From: CALFER01 sp964472395
GTDB taxonomy: Bacteria; CSSED10-310; CALFER01
Assembly: GCA_964472395.1 (NCBI GenBank)
Contig: CAYYMM010000007.1
Span: 12,534-76,533 of the forward strand
Length of the DNA stretch: 64,000 nt
Reading direction: 5' to 3'
Positions 45,277-53,240 of the stretch are shown here, piece after piece. How positions within the stretch are numbered: the stretch's first letter is position 1; every line of letters starts with the position of its first letter. A program made the position numbers and the translations under genes. The notes under the pieces are model-generated. The model was given only the letters and a program-made list of their open reading frames with translations. It made no database searches and was not told the origin of the DNA.

Positions 45277-48200
45277 TCATGTGGCGGTGTGTTTCGACGA
45301 CTAGGATAGACCCGTCAGGCAGAACCGAGAGTCCCATGGGAAGTGTCAGGCGACGTCCATCCGGTCGCTGATCGACCGTTTTCAGCAGAGTTCCGTTCCG
45401 ATCTGTGACATACAAGCGATTGGCGTTGGGATCAGATATCCAAACCTGATCTTGCTGATCGACGACGATGTATGGTTCGACGAACACGTTTCCCTCCCAA
45501 CCATTAACAGGCCATTCCCGGAGGTAGTTCAATTCCGAATCGAACACTTGAACACGTCTGTTCTTTGCGTCATTCACGAACACCTCACCTTTACTCACAC
45601 AAATACCGATCGGTTCGACAAACTGGGACGGTCCCTTTCCCAGGGTTCCGATACTTTTAACGAGCTTACCCTGAGTGGTGAGTTTGACGATTCGGTTGCG
45701 TCCTGAATCCGCGACATACAAAAAGCCGTTTCCGTCGGCTGTCAATCCTCTCGGATAGAAGAAAGCGCCGTCGGCATCACGCCATTCGCTTATATACTGA
45801 CCATCATGATCGTATTTCTGGATTCGATTGTTAAATGTATCAAGAACATAAACACCAGCCTTGTCGACGGCAATATCACACAGATCGTTGAATCCTTTGT
45901 CCTCTTCCGATATCGGACTTTCCCATAAGAAGAGAAAGTTACCCAGATTATCGAATTTCTGCACGCGGTGATTTCGGAAATCTGCGATGTAAACGAATCC
46001 TTCGGAGTCGACATCGAGCGATCGGGGTTCACGGAACTGACCTCTCGCTTCTCCCTCACCACCTTGATACATCGTTCGCGGCGGGCTGTTTCGGATCTGT
46101 TCGATCCGGGCGAGTTCCGCCTGTCGTTCCTGCTCGATACGATCGGCCTCCTCCTGGATCAGACGCTGTTGCAGTTCGGCAAGTGCGTCATTCCCCGAGG
46201 CGACCTTCGCGAAATCCACATTGATACCGTAGTCATTTACCTGATAGATGATCACTTCACTGTTCGCGTAGACCGGAGTCATGTAGTCGGTCAGTTCACT
46301 AAATTTATTCAGTCCGGTCTCCGAGTACTGCTTCCGCTCGGTCTTGCCTACAAAAATCAGGTTGACATTGTAGTTCCGCAGATGTTCGAGTACCAGAGGG
46401 ATGTCGAGGCTGTCATAAATTGTCTTGATCCCAATCTTGATGCGACCTGTATCGCGTTTATACTCCCGTTGATCCACATGGCTCCACCAACCGAGCACAG
46501 TCGGGATCCCCGTATTTGCCGAAATCCGTCCGAACTCGTACAGGTAATCCGCGCCCGTCGCCTCAAGAATCACTGCATCGGATGGAGCATTTCTGCTCAA
46601 CCACTCGATCGCTCTGTATTCCTGCTGCAATCGCCCAGTTTTCATATAGGCGTGACCATCGAGTGTAAGAGGAAGTTTCTCACGCGCGTATTCATCATGA
46701 TGACGTCGGGCATACGGTCCCATAACTGTGAAGATCAGCGCTGAACCTAGAAAGAAAAGAAATACAAGATTCCACGCCCATCCTGCGGCGCGATGCCGCA
46801 AACCGGATCGGGTCGCCGCGAACATTCGCACCCGGCGTCTGACACCAACGAGATATGATGCGACAAGAGCGAAGAAGAACCAGGCCTGCATGTAGAATTT
46901 GAATATCGTGTTGAACCGTCGATGATCACCACCCTGATAGAAATCCTTTATGTAAACGATTTCACATCCGGCGGTAATCGCGAATGCCATGAACGATATT
47001 AGGTAGACAAATCGTCGATCCCCATCCTGCAGTTCTTTTGAACCGAGATACACGATCAGACCGATCATCCCAAGGCTGTACAGAAAAACGGAATAGTCGA
47101 TCTTCAAGAAGAAGAGACCGCCGAGCAACATGACGATCAAAATGGCCACGTACGAGAATCCGATGCCGAACACCCGCATCAGCGACCGACCTCGACCTCG
47201 TTCATATCCGATCCAGATCTTGATTAGAATTGTAGTCAGAATAAACAGGTAGAAACCGAACATGGTGAAAAAGCCATCGAAATTCGTCGTTTGTTTATGC
47301 TCGAACAGAAAGCCGATTCCCATGTCCTTGCGGGAGAAATGCATCAGATACGGGAGATACAGAGCAATGCTGACGCCGATCAGAATCAACCATGGGAGGA
47401 GAATCTGAGAAAAATTGCGCTTGATGGGTATTGCACCCAGGAGATGGCTGATCATGGAGACCGTATCACGGAAAAACGCAACAGGGAATCGTAATCCGCG
47501 ACGGGCTTTGGTGGGAACAGGTTGAGGAAACTCCTCGACCGGAGCGAGCGCAAGAATTTCCTGCTCCATTCGATCCGGAATCTGATCAGACTCCTCGGGT
47601 TGATCGGTATCATTAACCGGGTTGACCGGTTCCGTGCCCGGAGCTACGGTAACAATCTCTTGAACCTCAACAGGTTCGATCGCAAGCGGAATAGCCTCTT
47701 CACAAACAGTCTGAGTCCGATTTTCGAGTTCGACTGTCTCAACGGATGCCGGTGTCGCCGCGGTTATGGGTATGATCTCCTCGACAAGTGAAGATTCAGG
47801 TGTTGCTGCAGCAGGAGGCAACTCTTCGGAAGTAACCGGTTCAGGCAGCGGTTCAATCGGAAGTTCGGCGGATTTCCGATATTCGACTTTCGTGGAACGC
47901 GGCCAGAAGAACATGAGAATCAGGAGTACCAGAAGCAGGTAAGTGGGGTAATCCCAGCTGTTCGTTGGAATCATGGCGCCGAATCCGATACCCGCGACCA
48001 GAACGGTACACCAGGCTGTGATTCCGGATCCGAAGATACCGCTTTGATTGATCTTGTTTCTGTAAAAGACGAATACGAGTGCCAGGCAGAACGTTGCGAT
48101 GAACGTAGCGATGGTGTGTGCGTGCAGATCCATGAAATTATAGCTCCAGAATGGAAATTCATGGACCGTCGGATTGATTAGCTCATGAGCGGATCTGAAG

Positions 48201-50821
48201 AAACGGAATTGGGAGGCGGGACGCCCCAGCATGAAAAATAGATCTGTTACCCACTCGAGACCTCGGGCAAGATCCCAGTAAGGTGTGGTTTTCGCGTTAT
48301 TCACAAAAATCCGCACAATTTGAACCAGGCCATCGAGATTCCCGACCAGGATCGTGATGATTACACAGAGACATCCGATCCACATTCTTCGGGTCAGAGT
48401 GATGGCAATCGAGGCGATCGAAAGCGCGACGAACGTCGGGATCGTCGCGAAAAACAGGTTGTAACCGTAACGCGCTTCGACTCCAGTGAACTTGGTGAGA
48501 AAGCCGGCGAGGTACTGACCGAAGTAATAGTAGTTGATTCCCTCCCCCTCGATCCATGGATCGATCGGCGGGAAATAATCAGTCCGGAGCACGGCATTCA
48601 TGAAGCCGAAGTCCATTGAACTTTCGCTCCAGAAGATATCTGGATTGTAGCTTTTCAACAGAAGGAAAATCGTCAGGACAGAAAAGAAGAGGAGTTCATA
48701 CCCGAGAACCGACCACCATCTTTCACGCCAGAATTGCCGGATCTCGCTGCGGTGACGCACCAGAAGCAGTCCATTTAAGACAGCCACCACAGTGATGACC
48801 AGCCAGATTAGTGTCTGGGAAAACGGGAATATTCTCAGGCTCGCAATCAACCAAGTGAGGTAACCCACCACCAGAAGGCCACCGGCTTTAGCAAGCGGAT
48901 AGCCGGCATGTGGAAACCGGTGAAAGATGACAAACATGAGTGGGAAGACGACGAAACCAATAAGTTCAACGGCTAGAATCCATCGAACAACGGGGAAATT
49001 GACTCGTGACCCGATTCGATCCACCGGTTCCATCGTCAGAATGTCTTCATAGGACAACTGCTTGATTTCAGGAGGTGGAGAAACGAGATATGTCAGGATC
49101 TGTTCCTTGGTCAAAACGCTCTGCTTGACAAAAACAGCCACCTTCGGATGCTCATACACCGAAAAACTCTCATCGGCAGTCTCATCCCGAAACACCATTC
49201 GACCCAGTCGTGGCGGATTTGAAAACGAGGCGGCATATCTGAAACCCAATTTTTCGGAGAACAACGCTCGATAGAAGTTGTTTGATATGGGATATCGGTC
49301 TGGTACCCGGAGAACAGACCCATAATGGCGTTTGGACGGCAAGATGATGACATCTCCTTCGGTAAGGATTTCGGCCATCTTCGATGCTTTCTGCGCGTTA
49401 TCCGGTTCCTGGTAAATCTCCAGTTTTTTCTGCTCGCCATATCGCGTCGAGTTACCCTCATCCGTGCCGATCGGCAGGCTATCATCCCAACCGCTTTCGA
49501 GCACGATTCGAGCGCCGGCGGGGATATTCTTGTACACCCAGTTGGAGGCCTCAACCCGAGTATCCGTACGGTTGTATACATTCAGGAACGCCAGTGCCCA
49601 CAGAGCGGTCAGCCCGACAACAAGGGTCGTTGCAGCTCTGCCCCATACCCTCCCGATCTGTTTGTTGATGCCATGAAGCCATTTCGCTGCGAATATGCAG
49701 AAAAATGGTAACAGCGGCAATGTATATCGGAGAAACTTTACCTCGAACGTGCTATTGAGAATGAACAGAGGAACAACCCAGATCAGGATGATTCGATTTC
49801 CGATATCGAGCGGCTTTTTGAAAAACCGCGCGATCGCATAAGCGAATCCGACAAATGCAGCGATTCCCAGGGGGATTCCCACCGACCAAAGCACCATGTT
49901 TTCGATCAGATACAGAAAAGGCGTCGTGTGCGCATACTGGATGGTATACGGCAACCGAACCTTTCCCGACACCATGTTGGCCTGTTCACGCACATCACGC
50001 AACCAGGTTCCGTGATCAAGAATCCAATAGGGCATGCATATGGACATGACAACGACGGAAAACACCAGGGCCAGCCCCCAGTGCATCTGGTGCGATAAAC
50101 TTCTGCGGCGCTTTTCCAGCATGGCGATGAGGTGAGCGAATCCGTACACGAGATAGATTGGCAGGCTACTGAACTTGGTCGCCATCGCAAAGCCGATGAA
50201 CAAAGCCGAGTAATAGTAATCTCGGTACTTTTCACCTAAACTGGCTCGAACCGCATAGTAAATCGCACATGTGATAAAAAATGTTTGGATTCCGTCCACG
50301 ATATAGAAGTGAGCCTGCTGGATCGAAAGTACCGTCAGGGCGAAGAGGAGTGCGGCGAGAAGTGCCGTTTTTCGGTTGTACAAGAGTTGCGCCAAATGAA
50401 ATATTACAATGATTGTCAATGTCGAAAACAAAGCAGACAAGAAACGCCCCGTCAGAGTCCTTTGCTTCAAATCGTTCATGTTCGGAAAGTAATTGCGTAT
50501 GTCATCCATCCATGCAGGGCTCAACTTCAGTGCACTCGCCAGATTGACCACATTTCGATTCACCCAGCCGACGGTTTCCGTCGTGCCTCTCAGAAGATAA
50601 ATCGGCAGCGAACCATAGGCGAAGAAGTGTGGATTCATGTCTGAGAGACTGATATCCCCTGTTTTGTACATGACCTGTCGTTCGTCTGGATGGAAGTAGT
50701 GAGGCATACCCCAGTTTATTCCGTACAGGCGGAAGAACAAGCCGATGCACACGATCAGGAACAATGCCCAGTTGCGGCCTCGCGGGCGAGAGAAATGGAG
50801 TGATGAGCGGTAGGATTCCAT
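45248..50821 (-). CDS. Giant GT39 - DUF2298 (Chlor_Arch_YYY) - NHL fusion protein
   Basis: 1857 residues. Residues about 15-620 are a GT39/PMT-like GT-C domain: GMPHYFHPDERQVMYKTGDI has the acidic first loop. From about 640 to 1500 runs a DUF2298 domain with SSMDFGFMNAVLRTDYFPPI, the YYYFG motif (INYYYFGQYLAGFL) and HEFPFWSYNFMDLHAH. A Glu/Pro/Val-rich disordered insert (about 977-1115) breaks this membrane domain. A Gln/Glu-rich helix (about 1545-1580) precedes five or six NHL repeats (EGFVYIADFRNHRVQKFDN). The start at 50821 is chosen because GGAGGG lies eight bases upstream and avoids overlap; ATG 50863 is also open. The gene runs in the same unit as the next two DUF2298 and Agl23-like genes. 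Confidence 0.84.
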   Translation of the reverse strand: MESYRSSLHFSRPRGRNWALFLIVCIGLFFRLYGINWGMPHYFHPDERQVMYKTGDISLSDMNPHFFAYGSLPIYLLRGTTETVGWVNRNVVNLASALKLSPAWMDDIRNYFPNMNDLKQRTLTGRFLSALFSTLTIIVIFHLAQLLYNRKTALLAALLFALTVLSIQQAHFYIVDGIQTFFITCAIYYAVRASLGEKYRDYYYSALFIGFAMATKFSSLPIYLVYGFAHLIAMLEKRRRSLSHQMHWGLALVFSVVVMSICMPYWILDHGTWLRDVREQANMVSGKVRLPYTIQYAHTTPFLYLIENMVLWSVGIPLGIAAFVGFAYAIARFFKKPLDIGNRIILIWVVPLFILNSTFEVKFLRYTLPLLPFFCIFAAKWLHGINKQIGRVWGRAATTLVVGLTALWALAFLNVYNRTDTRVEASNWVYKNIPAGARIVLESGWDDSLPIGTDEGNSTRYGEQKKLEIYQEPDNAQKASKMAEILTEGDVIILPSKRHYGSVLRVPDRYPISNNFYRALFSEKLGFRYAASFSNPPRLGRMVFRDETADESFSVYEHPKVAVFVKQSVLTKEQILTYLVSPPPEIKQLSYEDILTMEPVDRIGSRVNFPVVRWILAVELIGFVVFPLMFVIFHRFPHAGYPLAKAGGLLVVGYLTWLIASLRIFPFSQTLIWLVITVVAVLNGLLLVRHRSEIRQFWRERWWSVLGYELLFFSVLTIFLLLKSYNPDIFWSESSMDFGFMNAVLRTDYFPPIDPWIEGEGINYYYFGQYLAGFLTKFTGVEARYGYNLFFATIPTFVALSIASIAITLTRRMWIGCLCVIITILVGNLDGLVQIVRIFVNNAKTTPYWDLARGLEWVTDLFFMLGRPASQFRFFRSAHELINPTVHEFPFWSYNFMDLHAHTIATFIATFCLALVFVFYRNKINQSGIFGSGITAWCTVLVAGIGFGAMIPTNSWDYPTYLLLVLLILMFFWPRSTKVEYRKSAELPIEPLPEPVTSEELPPAAATPESSLVEEIIPITAATPASVETVELENRTQTVCEEAIPLAIEPVEVQEIVTVAPGTEPVNPVNDTDQPEESDQIPDRMEQEILALAPVEEFPQPVPTKARRGLRFPVAFFRDTVSMISHLLGAIPIKRNFSQILLPWLILIGVSIALYLPYLMHFSRKDMGIGFLFEHKQTTNFDGFFTMFGFYLFILTTILIKIWIGYERGRGRSLMRVFGIGFSYVAILIVMLLGGLFFLKIDYSVFLYSLGMIGLIVYLGSKELQDGDRRFVYLISFMAFAITAGCEIVYIKDFYQGGDHRRFNTIFKFYMQAWFFFALVASYLVGVRRRVRMFAATRSGLRHRAAGWAWNLVFLFFLGSALIFTVMGPYARRHHDEYAREKLPLTLDGHAYMKTGRLQQEYRAIEWLSRNAPSDAVILEATGADYLYEFGRISANTGIPTVLGWWSHVDQREYKRDTGRIKIGIKTIYDSLDIPLVLEHLRNYNVNLIFVGKTERKQYSETGLNKFSELTDYMTPVYANSEVIIYQVNDYGINVDFAKVASGNDALAELQQRLIQEEADRIEQERQAELARIEQIRNSPPRTMYQGGEGEARGQFREPRSLDVDSEGFVYIADFRNHRVQKFDNLGNFLFLWESPISEEDKGFNDLCDIAVDKAGVYVLDTFNNRIQKYDHDGQYISEWRDADGAFFYPRGLTADGNGFLYVADSGRNRIVKLTTQGKLVKSIGTLGKGPSQFVEPIGICVSKGEVFVNDAKNRRVQVFDSELNYLREWPVNGWEGNVFVEPYIVVDQQDQVWISDPNANRLYVTDRNGTLLKTVDQRPDGRRLTLPMGLSVLPDGSILVVETHRHMITKIPNPPR

Positions 50822-50825
50822 CCTC

Positions 50826-53180
50826 TTAACCCTCCTTGGATGGCCGGTTTTCAGAGAATTCATACAAAGCGGTCTTTTTCCCGTCGGCGTCGGTCAATTC
50901 GATCACTTTTTTCATGAAACCTTCGAACTTCTGGACATTCGCCTGCGGGTACTGTTCGCGTTCCAATCCTCCGTAAAAGATATATCGAATACCCCATTTC
51001 CGGATGAGCTGTGTTGCCTTCGTGATATCGGTTGTTGTGTAAATCTCTTTGGTATCATTGACCCGCTCACTGATCTGGTTCCATGCGCCGCGCCGCCAGA
51101 TGTTTTCATGATTGGCCCATCCCAGCAATGTGCTCATACCGGTCGCAGCCGAAATTCGACCGTAATGTGAAAACGCCGGTCCGGTTGCCTCGAGTACGGT
51201 ATCCGACGGCTTCCCGTTTTTTTTCAGATACTGAATCGCCTGGTAATCTCCGGGAAAACGCCACGACATGTAATAAATCCCCTCCATCGTGACCTTCGCA
51301 TACTGATTAGAAGGTTTGAAGGCAGCGAAGTGGTCGCATTTTACGGTAGTTCCCAGGATGGGAAACGCAAGCGTGAATAGAAAGAGTATCCGGAAGGAGG
51401 TTTCCCAAAGATCCGTCCACCACGCCTTCACATGCTCTCGTATCCAGTACACACCATACAGGGACGACAATCCACAGAAGATCCATGCCTGATAATAAAA
51501 CTTGAAGATTGTATTTTGTCGTTCAAGGGTCTTGCCGTAATCATCCTTGAGATAGATGAATTCGCAGCCGAGAAGAATGAGCAGAACGACAAACAGCAGC
51601 GATAACGCGAAAAACTTGTTCTTCGAATGGATATCGTCATGGTCGAGGGGAACTCGGAGCAACAGAACGAGCAGCAGGATACATATCGCGATCATCGAGG
51701 TTCCAAATGCGACCAGACTGACGATGAAGAGAAAACCGATCGCAGACAGGATCAGGACATTCAATCGGGGCGCGAGCTCATTGAATCGGGGAACGACGAG
51801 AGCGAGAATGAAACTGATCAGACAAAAGAAAAAGAAACCGTAGATGGTGATGAAATCGTCGATGAGAGTTCGCTGCTCCGGATTGACCAGACGGGGGCCA
51901 TCGGTCCCTTTAGCATCAAAATTGGCATAGTAGGGGGAGTAGAGCACAAACGAGACGGCGATCAGAGCGACAATGATAATCATGGCTGTCGCCCAATTAC
52001 GCCAGGATTTTTTTAGGGCATTTCCAGGCTTTAGGAGATTCGAGAGTTCGCGGAACGGCGTCAGTAGCATTGCACCGAATGTCGAAGCGGAAGTTTTAAG
52101 AAAAAACTGTCGACCGAACACGAATGTCAGTGTGAGAATGCTATAGTATGTGGGGAGATCCCATGTGTTGGCCGCCGGGATGGCACCAAGAGCAATCGCA
52201 ACGAAAAACAGCCGGAAATAGAGATCTCGACCCTTTCCCAAAATGGACAGACCATCCCCCGCGGATCGAAGCACTTCCAGGGAAATCGCAAGCACAGCGA
52301 GAGAAAACGGTACGACATTGACGTGTGCATGTAAATCACCCAGGATGTAACTCCAGAATGGAAACTCATTGATTGTGATGTCCACCCCCTCACGCACAAT
52401 CACTCGAGAACTCATCCACCAGTTGAACCATTGAAACGGATACAACTGACCATTCCCAAACACAACCTTTCCGATTTGAGTAAACGTCTGAAAGATGGCA
52501 TCGAGATTTCCGATGAACGCAACGAACATGCCTCCCATGAAAGCGTATCCACGGCGTCCGGTCAGTGCGAACGAAATCGAGGTGGCATTTAGAAATGTGA
52601 TCGCGAACAGAAACGCGATTCCAAGATTGAACGTGAACTCAGGTGCGATTCCCGACAGTTTGCTTAGAAGCGCTATCTGATAGTGCCCATAGTAGAAATA
52701 GTTGATTGTCCCGCCATGATACCAGGTATCTTTCGGCGGAAAATACTCACTGTTCAAAATCGCCGTCAGAAATGCAAAATCGGGCATCTTCTCTGTCGAG
52801 GCGATATCCGGATTGCACATCCGGATGATTCCAAAGAACACAAAACACCCCAGAAATGTCAGTTCAGTGAATAGGACATGTGGGCGGTTTTCTTTGAAAT
52901 AACGAAGTATCTCCCCGAGGGGTTCCTGCGTCAGGAAATAGGATAGGCAAGCTATAATGACGAGAGTCGTAGCGATCGAGACAAGAGAGAACGGGAGAAT
53001 GTGTAAACTGCACAGAATCCAGTTGAAGAAGCAAACTGCCACCAAACCGATCCCTTTTGTCAGAAGATATCCTCGATCAGGAAATGACCTGAAAAAGCGT
53101 CGGGTCAGAGGCAACGCTAGGAGACCGATGATGCTGATCAACAACCACCAATGAACGATGTACATGATTCCGGAGATCAT
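50826..53180 (-). CDS. DUF2298 / Chlor_Arch_YYY membrane protein
   Basis: 784 residues with many membrane segments, a full-length stand-alone copy of the DUF2298 domain present in the next protein. Marks are DFAFLTAILNSEYFPPKDTW, the YYY-motif variant TINYFYYGHYQ, NLDAIFQTF and NEFPFWSYILGDLHAHVNVV. A C-terminal soluble part includes GRISAATGMSTLLGWANHE, matching GRISANTGIPTVLGWWSH in the 1857-residue protein. The family was described in archaea and Chloroflexi and its activity is unknown; a GT-C-like role is inferred from topology and context. GGAGGTG precedes the ATG. Confidence 0.85.
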   Translation of the reverse strand: MISGIMYIVHWWLLISIIGLLALPLTRRFFRSFPDRGYLLTKGIGLVAVCFFNWILCSLHILPFSLVSIATTLVIIACLSYFLTQEPLGEILRYFKENRPHVLFTELTFLGCFVFFGIIRMCNPDIASTEKMPDFAFLTAILNSEYFPPKDTWYHGGTINYFYYGHYQIALLSKLSGIAPEFTFNLGIAFLFAITFLNATSISFALTGRRGYAFMGGMFVAFIGNLDAIFQTFTQIGKVVFGNGQLYPFQWFNWWMSSRVIVREGVDITINEFPFWSYILGDLHAHVNVVPFSLAVLAISLEVLRSAGDGLSILGKGRDLYFRLFFVAIALGAIPAANTWDLPTYYSILTLTFVFGRQFFLKTSASTFGAMLLTPFRELSNLLKPGNALKKSWRNWATAMIIIVALIAVSFVLYSPYYANFDAKGTDGPRLVNPEQRTLIDDFITIYGFFFFCLISFILALVVPRFNELAPRLNVLILSAIGFLFIVSLVAFGTSMIAICILLLVLLLRVPLDHDDIHSKNKFFALSLLFVVLLILLGCEFIYLKDDYGKTLERQNTIFKFYYQAWIFCGLSSLYGVYWIREHVKAWWTDLWETSFRILFLFTLAFPILGTTVKCDHFAAFKPSNQYAKVTMEGIYYMSWRFPGDYQAIQYLKKNGKPSDTVLEATGPAFSHYGRISAATGMSTLLGWANHENIWRRGAWNQISERVNDTKEIYTTTDITKATQLIRKWGIRYIFYGGLEREQYPQANVQKFEGFMKKVIELTDADGKKTALYEFSENRPSKEG

Positions 53181-53240
53181 CGCACCTCCTATGCATCCTG
53201 ATCGGGTCCGACTGAAGGATCAGAGCGATTCAGAGAAGTC

